From the NCBI RefSeq assembly GCF_018691265.1, contig NW_024881322.1, positions 10,467,989 through 10,531,988 on the forward strand: a DNA stretch of 64,000 nt, in the 5' to 3' direction. Both the position numbers and the translations under genes were made by a program. Every line of letters begins with the position of its first letter. Within the stretch, counting starts at the first letter, position 1. A model generated the notes under the pieces. The model ran no database searches, had not been told where the DNA came from, and saw only the letters and a list, made by a program, of their open reading frames with translations. Positions 36,848 through 48,800 of this stretch are shown in pieces. This DNA comes from Tyto alba (Eukaryota; Chordata; Aves; Strigiformes; Tytonidae).

Positions 36848-39800
36848 GTGTCCCCGTCCCGCCGCCGCCTTCCCGCGTCACCCGCCCTGCCCGAGGAGGG
36901 GGTCGTCTGGGGAGGAGGAGGAGGAGGAGGAGGAGAGGGGGGGAAGCTCCAGCTCCGTGGGGCGTGAGGTGGAGCCAGTGGCGAAACTTCCTTCGCGTGT
37001 CCGTGGGGTTGCGGTTTCAGCGCTCGGTGGCGTTTGGGCTTGAAACGTGGGGAGGTTTGGAGAGGGACGGGGGAAGGAGCCGTTCCCGCTTGGGCGGTGG
37101 GGTTGAGGCGAGGGCTTTGGGAGGGAAGGAAGGCTTTTTAAAAAAGGGGTGGGGGGTGGGGGGAGTGCGTTTCCCCCGAAGGTGCGAAGATGAGGTGGTT
37201 ATTCCACCGTGCACCTTCAATAACTTGTATTTTTGATGGAAAGGGGGAAGCCCCCTCCTCACCCGCGCTTTGTATCGGGGGGGGGGGGGGGCTGTGGTCC
37301 TCATCCCCGGCTGAGAGAGCACTGCAGCGGCCGTGCCGGGTCCGAGAGCCGGTCCCCGGGTCCCCGGCGTGGGGTCGGCCGTTCCGAAAAGCACGGCAGG
37401 GTGTTACCGGTACTGCGATTATAAACCGAAGATGGGGAAGTCACTCGCGAAGTCACTGCGAGCACAGTTCGCTCGGAGCGGGTGCCCGGGGGCTGCTGCG
37501 AGAGCACCGGTGCCCGGCAAAAAAAAAAAAAAAAAAGTAAATATCAGCGATGTAAAGGTTTAAAGCTGTTGCACAACCGTGTGTTAAAACACGAGGGTGG
37601 TGAATTTTCCCTCAGGGGGGAAATTGCTGCAGCTGGCGGGTCAAAGCAGGGGGGCTGCTGTGTCAGATGGGGATGCTGTGACATGTGGTAGCCAAACCTC
37701 CCTGGGGAAGAATGCCGGTCGTGCCCTCGCATCCCCTGACTTCTGTGGTTAATATCGGTTGTGTTCACTCCTATTTAATAATGGAACCGATATTTGTAGG
37801 AAAACTATTCCATAACTTTTCACTGCTCAGCGTTATTTTCTGACTTCCTCAGGGGACATTCAGTATATGATGTCAGCAGGGCTGGATGAGCCACTGGTTT
37901 GAGCTGATGGAACAGGTTTGAGGTTGTGAGACTCTGTGTTTGGAAACAACCCCATAAACTGAAACTTTTGCTACACTGTATACTGAAAAGTTTCCTTTTT
38001 TTTTTTTTTTTTAAAAAAAAAACAAACTAAAACCCACAAACAAACAAACAAAATCCTTGCAACAGTATAACAAAACTATGGCTTCTTCCTCTGAGCATTT
38101 AGATTGCAAACTGTCTTGTGCCAGGGGATACCCTAAGAGTTTATCACCAAACCTCGTAGTTCACCATGCATGCTTTTGCTACTAGCTTTATATAGAAATG
38201 AAAATGTACACATGCATGTTTGCATGCAAGTTTGTCTTCCCACCTCTTTGTCTCCTTTTTCTTTATCCCTCCCTCCCCTTCCATTCCCACCCCCACCCCC
38301 CCCCCCCGGCTTTTATTCTTGATGCTTCTTGTGTTTTTAATATGGTCTAAATCCAGTCTTGACTCTTTGAAGTGTTGAGAACCAGCAGAGTCCCAAAACA
38401 GTCAGCAAATGAAACCAAGCTTGCAAAACATGTTACAGCTACTTTATGTAGTGGAAGTGAAGTTATTATAGCAGCTCTGTCATGCTTTTCTCAAAAGTTT
38501 CGTGTATCCTGCAGCTCTCTGGATAAAACTGATCCTGCAGAGTTAGAGTCTCTTTCTTGTGTAACGGGTGTGGATCTCCTGAAATGGCATGACTCCATGA
38601 AAATTTTTCTAGTATGTTGGGACACATCCGCTGAGAACTAGCTTCTGGTAAATCTCCATCTGTGGTTCATTAACCTGAATTGTTTAATTTGACTTAAACT
38701 GTCAACAAAGATAAGATAACTTGTTTTTAATTCAAGATATTGGCAGCTGTTCAAGCTTCTGAATTTCAGCTGTGCTAGTTACCTTGTCTTTATTGGCTTT
38801 TTTTTTTATACTTAAGTTAATTGCCTTGGGCACGCTAACCTGAGTTTTGAATATATCTTTACCTTGTAGCATGACTATATGCTTTGTATCTGTCTGCACT
38901 GCTGCTTTTTCTAGCCGTGTTCTGCAGAGCTTCACAATTTTGGCATCTGCGGGACTTCAGCATGTGGTGACGAAGGGAAGTTGTGTGGGATTCATTTCCC
39001 CATTTCTAAGATTACTTAGCTACATTTGTTTTCTGCAGAAAGATCTATAGTTTTGTAGAAATCAGGAAACCTGGTGGTCCTTCCTTTTTTCCAACAGCTC
39101 TAGGGCAAGTTGAGTTGGTTTCTGTCACTGCTTTTCCTCTTTTCATTTGACTTGATTCTTAAACATTTAACAACATTTGAAATCAGCATTAGATATATTT
39201 TCTTGTAAATATAATTAGCATCAGAACATTGTGGTGACTTTATCAGCTTCAGTTAGGTCTGATCCAGATGTCAGTCAAGGCAATGTGTATCTTTTAATTA
39301 GCTTCAGTGAAACTTGGATCAGAGCTAAAAATGTAGTAGTTGAGAGAGGTGAATGTGACACTTATGTTCTTAACAGTATAATATTTTCCTGGTTTTTCTT
39401 ATTTTCAGACTACTGGGTCTGTCCTTTTGGAGTGTTCACCAGATACTGGGAAGAATGAAAAAAAGAGGGGGAGCTACTGTCTCGATTGGTTCTAATGTAA
39501 ATTTGGAGTTTTGGTAATGCTTGCAAATTGTTCATCTTACCTAGCAGTAGTTCGCCTTCACTCCAAATGAAAGTTGGCCATGTTGACCATCTTCCCTTTA
39601 TTGCTCGTATAGTTTACTCTGTCTAATTATTTTAAGAATGCAAAATAATTATTTGTGTCATATATTCTTAGAAGAAGCTCTCTGTGATCATTCTGAAAAC
39701 ACCATCTCCCACTCAATCAGTATTGCTAGCCTGCATATATACTCCAATTTTGTAGTTTTCTTGTCACCCCAAATAATGTAGTTAATGAAAATGCTGGGAA

Positions 39801-42800
39801 ACGTCTGGTGGTGTGAAAATCCTGATCTTTCTGCTTGTGATCATGTAATCAAGTCTAGCTAGCTCTGGCTTGGAGTTTTCCTTAAGAAACCTATTTTCTT
39901 TTGTAATTTCTTCAAAACATTTTATCTTGCAGTATTGGCTTTTAATATACGAGTCTCTTCTGAAAAAGTGGTTCTGTAATAATGGGGTTGGGAATTCTAC
40001 ATTTATATGCGAGTTAACTGCTCTTAAACGTGCTAAATTTCCAAAGAAAACTTTTGGGTAATTGCCCCCTTTGCAAACCAGATGGAGAATCAGACTCTGG
40101 CTGGGTCTTTGCTTTAGTTATGAAACAAGGTTATTGGTAATAAAAGATCTGGAAGACTAATTAAACCCTCAGTGACACCTCTGCAAGTTCTCTTATTTTC
40201 ACTGGGTTTGCTCAGTTGCAACTGATTAGTCATCAAGTTGAGATTTAGGAAGCAATGCAAATAAAGTCTCCCACAAGAAGAAACAGAATCCTGCTCCTTT
40301 GACTGAGGCAACGCTGGCTAACAGGATTAAAAAGCATTGAAAGCTTACTTTGTGGTGAAACATGAATAATTAATTTGAAATATATGGTAGTTCAAGAGTC
40401 AAGAGCATCAGTGTGAAAGTGAAACTCCCTGTACACTGAGCATTGAGAAACACATGGAGGGCTTTGCCAGATGGATCCTGGCAAATATCACAGTTGTGTA
40501 AGATGTTTTTGTTTCTGTCAGTTTTGTTCCTCTCCTGAAAGATTCTTGATGGAAGGTCCTGGACTGCAGAACTCAATTCCTTGGTTACTGGGGCAGACCC
40601 TGAAGCTGTCAAACTGCATAAAGCAGCCATGGCTGTTCCCAATAAAATACACAGCCTGTCATCTTTGAAAGAAATTAAATAAATGAGCAGTTTCATAATA
40701 TTCTTTTTTTGGTTTTATGCAGGGTAACAACTTAAACTGAGCCTCACACCTCCAAAGGCACTGATTCATTTCACGTGCAGTCTTACATTTCACTTAGTCT
40801 TTACAGATTATGCATTTGTATACTTCTTTAAAGAGCTTTCTTTATGCTCGCTTTTTAATTTGCTACCCTTAAAATGTCAGAAAGAAGATAATGAAAGGGG
40901 GGTTCTTTTTAAAAAATAAAAAAAAAAAAAAAAAAAAAAAAAATTTATGGCACTTGTGACTCATTACCAGACTACATGAAGTCTTTACCTTCATCTGCTG
41001 CTCTGGGGGTGATTCAGCTCAGTTTAACACTAACACATGGCAATAGCCATCTGTGTTTGCTGTAAATATTTTATTTTTTAATTGCAAATGGCTTGATTTA
41101 GAAAATCCTAAACTGTACAGTGGGGTAGCTGTGGGCCTGCAGGGGAAGGAGGTGAGTGCCTGGGAAGGCAATTTTTGCCCAACCACTGTTGCCAGGTTGA
41201 AAAAGGGAGCACAACACCTGGAGAGCAAACCAGGCTGCCCTGCAGCAGTCGGGACCCTGCTGCTCCTTCCTGGGGGGAGCTGGATGGGAAAGGGCCAGGG
41301 CAGGCTGCAGAGGGGCTCTGAACATTTAGCAAAGGAGAGGGGGCGTGGGAAGAAGCAAGGAAAACCCTGAGTTTATCTTTGAGAAGAAAGAGGGAAAGGT
41401 GGCTGCTAAATGTTATTTATCCCTCGTGGTTCTCATACAGTGAATACAGTCACATGTTGCTGCATGCTGAGCCTCCTACATGCGTTTTGCTGTGGGATGG
41501 CACCCACAGTGGGGCTGGGGGTGACACAGAGGCACCATCCATCCTCAGGACGGAAAAATCCAGAGCTCATCTAAGCCATAGCAAGGGAACCCACGTGGAC
41601 ATCCCTCAGGCTTCCTCCTTGTGCTGAAGTCCAGCCAGCTGTAAGGTTTTCTACCTAGTCCCTCCAGATAGTCCTTCCTGTCTTGGCAACTCCTTTGCTA
41701 TAACATCTGCCTGCTTTTTAGCTGCTCTGGTACCCTTTGCCTTAGGTTACCACTAGGATCTCCCATAAACTCAGAGGTCTCTGTCCCAAAACTGGCAGTG
41801 AAAAGGGAGTGAGAGAAATGAGCAGGGAGAAAGGAGTGGAGTTGCTTCTTTCTTTATGGAGTGAAAGACCCGGGAAGGATGAGAATGGACATTTGTGGGG
41901 CTGAAAGGTCTGGAGATCTCGTTTCCAATCTGCATGCGATAACGGCTGTTTATTATATATGCTTTTTATTTTAATAATTCCTCAAAGATACGGTTTATGA
42001 TGCAAATTTTTGAAGTCTTCTTGCCTGCCTTTATGAGGGCAGGGTACAAAAGTAAGCGTCTCATGTACTCTTGTACTCTCAGAGTAGCCACTAAGGACGT
42101 TTTCTTTCCTCACAGCTGACACTTTGGCACTCACTTAATGAGACCAGACATATCTGGCTGGGAGAAACTAGTTCTGTTGGTGACATATGAGACAGAAGGA
42201 ACCCAACTTGACACACAGCTGAGTTTGCAGGGCTGACAGTTAAAAGAAAAGTAATATTGCATGTGAATTTAAGGATGCTTAATGTGAAATTGTGAAAGAT
42301 AATGAACTTGGCATCCTGTCATAGTAATTTTATAGGATCTTTTAGAGCTAAAACTGTATATTTATGAGATAGAGATATTATTGTGTTTTTTTTCCTTTTT
42401 GTAGATGAACCCAAATTATATTTTCTTTGGTGAACTTAGAATACTGCCTGAGCTGCTGTGTGACTTTAGTTTTCTACAAATTGTGTTTGACTGGGTCAGC
42501 AATTGATCTCCATTACAGTAGTGCAAATTGGACACGGATGTGCTGACATAAGTATAAGTGGAGATGCCCAGTAGGGTAACAGAAATGATGTTATAGAAAT
42601 TAAACTATTTCCTTTTTTTTTTTTTTTTTTGTTATTGAGACAGTATTAAAACTGTTCTTGAAAGATTCCAGCTGACAAATGGTATTTGTAATAATATTGA
42701 ACATGATTTTGTTTCCCTTCTGCACCAGTAGCTAATGCAGATAAGAATTTGTGTAAATTTTAAATGTAATTGGATAAAATATACTCTGGTCTTCTAAAAA

Positions 42801-45800
42801 ATATCTAGATTGTGCTTGTTTTATTTTATTTAGTAAATCGTGTTTATAATATCATATACTGCCTTACAATCAAATATATTCTAAACACTTATGATTTGCT
42901 CAATGTATTAAAAAAATGTATTTGTACGAGGCCGGGTGCTGATAATCTAACATTATTCTGGTTACAAAGTCAAGCCTTTCTGACTATTGATTAGCAATGC
43001 TGTCCCCCCAACCTGTGTTTCTATGCAGTAAGAGATAAACATTAATTACACTATCAGATGCTGCTTTTTTTCCCCCCAGGGTCTCTGGCTTCATCGGTGC
43101 ATATGATGGACAAAGCTTACCTAATGAGCATCTACTTACTGTTTACCCTGGCTGTTTGTGCCTTTCACTGCATGCTTTTTGAACCCTGCTGCTAATGCAG
43201 GCTTATTAACTTGTGGACTTTTCTGTCACGGTTATTGCTGCAGCAGCAAACATGGATTAGCATCTCTGATACCTGTAAAGGGAAGGCATGAACTGCATTC
43301 AGTGGGAGTCAAGGTGGAAAAAATAAAGTCAAAAGTACTTTAATTTGGGGAAGAATGCAACTTGAGATGCCCAGGTCTTGAATTTTGGGATGGCCTAGCA
43401 TTACCTATGTATTGTGTTATATTACCTTGTGTCTGAAATACCTCTTCCAGTGTATTCTTCTGCATCTGTGAGCACTGAGCAGGTTTCCAGATCAGATCTC
43501 AGGATATTATTTTGGCCACCAGAATGTAATCCCATCTGAGAAATCTAGATTAAGTAGAATGCTTTGAAATTGAATGGAATTGGTTGAGAGGAAATCCAGT
43601 TCTTCAGGGCTGCACTGCCTTTGTGCAGAGAAACTATTGTTCTTCCTGTATTCTTTCACTGCACACTTTTCAGCTCTTCTAATTACAGATTATTTTACAG
43701 CACAGTCCTGATTCCAGTTTATCTGTAAAAGAGGATCTACTGTACCCTGGAGTAGACATGCTTTAGAAGTGCATACAGCTTTTCCTGTCTTGTATGCAAG
43801 GAGGAAGTGAATTCAAGTCATGCTGATAACTTGAATTTTGTCTTGTCTTATTGATGTCCTTGGTAATGTTCTCTTAATGTACTCACCTCTTTGTGTGCAT
43901 GTAGTTTTTCCTATACTTTAAAAAAGAAACATTAAGGTGAACTAATACGGTAAGTGACAAAAAAGCAGGTAGATGTCCTTATGAACAACTGCAAAGGAGC
44001 AGACCATGTGAGGACAGTTCTGTTGCTCTCTCTCAATCCTGTCCCTGTGCCTAAGTTCAGCATCCGACCTGACTTCCCAACCCGCTCTTATTCTCACCCT
44101 CATGTTTTACTGCTACGCTATTACAGTCTCCACCAGCTTCTACTGTGACAGAAAAATTCATAGAAATTGCTATTAGCCAGTATCAAAGTTTGTAGGAATT
44201 GCTGTCAGACTGTGTTTAACTATGGGCCTCTTTGCTCCATTCCCTGCAGTCTATCCCAGTCCCTCTTATAACGTATTTTCTCTTATCCTCCCAGTCCAAT
44301 TCTTCACTAGGTTTCCTTTCTCAGTTTCGATGTCTGGCCCTGCTACATGCTGCCTGGTTTCTGGATAGTGGTACCAGAAGAGCAATACTCCTTCCAATCC
44401 CCTCTCCTATTCCCAGCCCTCCTCTCCCTGCAAGTTCCAGCTCCCTCTCCAAGCTTATACGGAATTGTGTCTCACTTTGGCATTTCCCTAATCAACTTCC
44501 ATTATATCCTTTGTCATGTCCTGTTTTATAAGAAATTTCTAATCCTGTCTCTTTGCTGGGCCAATTTATCTTCCATAACACATGGGAGGACAGTGACCTC
44601 CTTCTCCCTAGGCCCGTTTGTTTGTCTCCATACATGTTTGTCTGTAGTCTTACTTTCCTTTGGTAGCAAAATCCCTGTGCTCCATGTTTTCTTCCCATGC
44701 CCCTTCTGACAAGCCATTTCCAGTCTCCTTGGTTTCCATTATTGACTCTCAGTTGCTGTGTGAGAAGCCCAGCCACCTTTACTCAATCCCACACTTTCGA
44801 TTCAACTGCTCACCTTCCACTTTTTCTTATTAACTTTACTGTCTCGGCATGACAGCTTGGTGAGGTTCTTGAAAGCAGCCAGACACTGACCTCCCACTGA
44901 AATGGCTTGCATAATATCTCCAAATGCCCCATTTTCAGATATGCCCTTCCTTTACGATCTGGTCTCTCTGCTTTTGTCTGAATTAAGTAGCTTCTATACA
45001 GAGGAGAGCAAGCTGGGATTGCCAAGAGGACAGAAAGACAAACTGCCTTCTCAGTTCTGGTGCCTGATCCTCCTCTAGCAGTTTCTAAAGTAGCTCTTAC
45101 AGCAGAAGTGACATTTTGAAGCTTGGCTTGAAGCATGCTGTGGTCCTCAAGGACCAGCATACCTCTTGAGCTGTGTGAGCCTTTGGAGGTTGCTCAGGCT
45201 GGAACTAGTAGGGACTGTCCTGCTTCATTTGATAATGTCTCGATCCAGTCCTTGTGAAATTTTACCTTTTTTTTTCTACTCAGGATTTTATTTGGTAGCA
45301 TGACTGCCTTTCATTGTTGCTGGAATAACCACCAGTCCCATCTCAAACAAAATCTCTGCATGGCAGTGAGGGAGGAAAAGAGAGGGTGCTACAACTATGG
45401 CTCTTTAGAGAAAAATTCACTAGTAGTATTTCCAACAGTAGGGATGTAAATAATGCCCATGTAAAATTTACTTGCTGTAAAAGGAAGCCTGTGATCATGT
45501 TTTGTTTCCATGTAACTAATTTAGTACATTGAGACTTGTCATACTACTGCTTCAGTCTTGGGCACTAAATGTGTGCACTAGCTCTGAAAGTTGCAACATT
45601 TAATAATTTACAGCAAGAAGAGGAGAGCAAGATGGCATCGTCTTAGAGGACTCAGATTGCATCCTGGAGCTGGCAGGTGATGCACACTGGTTACATACTT
45701 GGCTGCTCGGAGTTAAAGGCTGGAGACATTCATCACCGTCAAGTATTTTAAGATGCTTGTTGATACTTGGACATGAATTAAATGTTTTAGGTTCCAATTA

Positions 45801-48800
45801 AGATTATTTTTTTTCCCTATGGTGTTTGTTTTGCATGCCCTCAGCAGGAAATGCTGGGGCTTAAGGAAGAAACAGACATTTTTAGTGCTGTTCTTTCCCG
45901 TCCCATCTGAAAAACAGAATTTTGTTTATGCTGTATTGGGACCAATATATCAGAATGACTCCCAGATACACAATTTCTGTCATGTGCAACTTAACTCGCC
46001 AAAACATTAGCAACATTCTTCATGCAGGTATTCACGGTTGCTTTTGTAAGTGGAGGAATTCATATTGATCCAAGGACCTCTAAAGAAATTCAGGGCTTAA
46101 ATAACACCATCTTATTCACAGAAAGCAATGCCATAACTAGATCGTATTTTAGTGTTAGCTTCTGTTTTAAATTGTGTTGTAATATTCTATGTAAAAATTT
46201 AATTTCACTGCAACCTGTGACTTGATAGCAGAATTGGTTGCTGGGTAAATGGTTCAGTTAATTACTGAAACTGTGATCTCAAGCAGGAGAGCCAAGAAGG
46301 AATGCAAGATGAGTGGTAATATTTTAAATAATGAACAAAAACTTATAGACTGGTCAAGGGAAGGGATAAGTTTTGAAGAATAAATGGCAGCAATACATTT
46401 CTAATTGCAAGAACTGGTGACCTCAGTCAAACCCTGTTACTCTGCTGTTGTAGGGGATGTAGCCAGGCAATTCCTTAAGATATAGATTGGTTGAAGCTCT
46501 GTGTATACACCCTATTCAGAACTTAAGTCTTCTGAATTTACTTTATTTTACTCCAGGTCCGGAGTATGAGCCAAAACCTTTCAAGGAAAGGTCTTCTAGA
46601 GGAATTTTTGCCATTTCCCCGCTATGCCTTCCCTGCCCTCAGTGGGATTGACTGTGACTCTCACAGATGATTTGTGAATTGGCTTTTAAAAATGAACCAC
46701 AGAAGCTGTGCTTCCTGCAGCAACCATCTTCTCTCGCGGGAGCACTTGTGTTCTGGTCAGTAAATGCTAAACTTCTTGTTCCTGCTACCTGTTCAAGTGC
46801 CCAAATCCCTGTTTGTCCCATCCTCCCTGCCCCTCTAGGGACTTGATGTGATTGTTTACCCTACAAGGCCATCGTGTCTTCATCGTCTGGAGCTCTGTAA
46901 CGCTCTGCAAGTCCCAGTTTTCTTTTTTTCTGTGCCCCCATGTGCATCTCAGGTGGCACACGTGGTGCCCCCCGCCAGCCGTGCCGCCTTACCCCTGCCC
47001 TTCCACAGCAACATTCCTCAGCAGCCTCCTTGGCCATGCTGCTTCCCTACAGTTCTCTGCTGTCTTAATCATTTTCATCATCCTATATATTGATAGTTGG
47101 TGATACACAAGCATAGATAGATAGATGTGCATATGGATAGAAACTGACAGGTGCGTGTATGCATCCATCCATATTAACATTTATAAGAAGTATTTATATT
47201 TGATAACCATTAGCTTTCAGTAAGACAGCAAAAGAAAAAACACATTTTATTCTCTGATGTATAATTTGCCAGTACTCAGACTCATTGAAGTGTGTTTCTG
47301 ATCCCACCTCCCTCTTCCTCCCTCTCCCACTTGTATATAAATATGGAAACAAGATTTTGAAGCAATATAAACTGTAGCTATAGGATTTGTGTATGTGTGT
47401 GACCTTTGAAGGCTTTATAGAAATGTTGCTTTAAGTGTGTGCACTTTTCTGACAGATTGAGGCTTGCTTCATGTGTATCAGTTAAAATAAAAACAGCATA
47501 ACTGGAAAATAACAAATTATGACTGAAATAGTTGTAACAGGCAATTGACGTTCATATTTTATTTTATGTAATATATAGTCATTCTGACCACTACTTTGAC
47601 AAAATTTGACACTTCCCTTTTTCTCATGAAACATTAGGAGATTTCTTCATACATTGTTTTAAGCATTCATGTAACTTTTTTATTTTAGAAAAATAGCAAT
47701 ATTATTCTTATCCCCCAAATTATTATATCTTAACTTCTGGTTTGTGCCAAACTCTTTTTGGCTCGGTTTTATGCCAGTTTAAAAAGCACAAAACCACATT
47801 CCTGGATTGTTCCTAATAATTACATAAAACTGCTCTTATTCCATTAGTTTTAAAATGAAGAAAGAAACTTCGTTTCTGTTTCAAGCTTAGCTGATTTAGT
47901 GAAGAAAGGAAACATAATTGATGTTTGGGTAATTGAAACAATCAACAGTGCAGCCAGGCACTTATAATGAATGGTTTGTAGAAAGGTGTGATAATAGCAG
48001 CATAGCTGGGAGAAACACAATCTGTGGGAAAAGTCATTATTAGTGCAGCATTGTTTTTTATGTTGTACCAAGATTATAAGCAGCAAAAATGTCATTCACT
48101 GTTCCCATAAGCAAGATAATGCTTTGATGACAGTGGGTGCTCAAGAATCTGGAAATGTTGATTAAATTCAGAGCCTCAGCAGTTCCTGGTAACCAACGTG
48201 TTCTGGAGTTAATTTAGATTTCAGAGAACTATTATTAAATCTGAAATTTTTTATTTTGTTTTGTTTTTTTTTTTCCCATTCACAGTAGCCTTTATTCTGT
48301 GTAGAATGTAAATATCTGATTGCTGAAAAATCACTAGCACATATGTAGTCATCTCTTGATAACAAGAGATCATCCTTAAAAAGCAGAATGAAGACAGAAA
48401 TAACTTGTACAACCACCAAGCATTAGTCACACGTAGCTCTTATATAATGCTTACGTCTTCAACCAGCGTGCTGGCAGCTGGGCTTCTTTGTAATATTTAT
48501 TTGGAGAAGAAATATCTGCCTCATTTGGCAGAGGAAGAACATAAAGCCAAGAGCTAAGGGGCATGCTGGGGGCCACACAGCGCTGAGCTGGTGAGAGCAT
48601 TACAACGAAGAAGTGTCCATCATGGTACATAGAGCAAAGCCAAGAGCAGAGTGGAGGTCTGTAGAAGTGCCGCCTCGTGTGTTTTCCCCCCCAACCCCTG
48701 GCTTTCTGGGTATGTTATTTTTGAGGCAGAGCGAGTGACTGCTGCAGCAGCAGTTGTAGTTCCCTTTTTGTTGTTCGAGGTGAGGAGGCGTATTTCCTCT

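Larger units (their letters stand above)
36310..37420 (+). promoter_or_regulatory. CpG island and DCLK3 promoter region
   Basis: An abrupt change from AT-rich flank to very GC- and CpG-rich DNA of about 1.1 kb, spanning the first coding exon. No TATA box is evident, as is usual for CpG-island promoters with dispersed starts. Pyrimidine-rich CCTCCCTTCC repeats lie at 36641-36677 and a 14-base C run at 36752-36765, just before the ATG. The transcription start cannot be placed from sequence. Confidence 0.8.

Noticed and set aside
36296..36881. Minus-strand open frames of 159 and 185 codons
   Set aside because: They follow from high GC content of the CpG island; translations are Arg/Pro/Gly-rich with no domain, opposite the DCLK3 first exon.
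43060..43160. Good-looking splice acceptor (pyrimidine tract plus CCCCCCAG at 43079) in DCLK3 intron 1
   Set aside because: The sequence after it has no open frame compatible with both neighbours and no convincing donor; likely a decoy site.
44232..44709. Two overlapping + strand open frames (99 and 120 codons)
   Set aside because: Frames in a pyrimidine-rich block give Leu/Ser/Pro-rich translations by composition; no recognised protein.
45135..45160. Small hairpin (ATGCT/AGCAT and GGTCC/GGACC arms)
   Set aside because: Ten paired bases with a bulge and a 4-base loop, too short for a microRNA precursor and common by chance.
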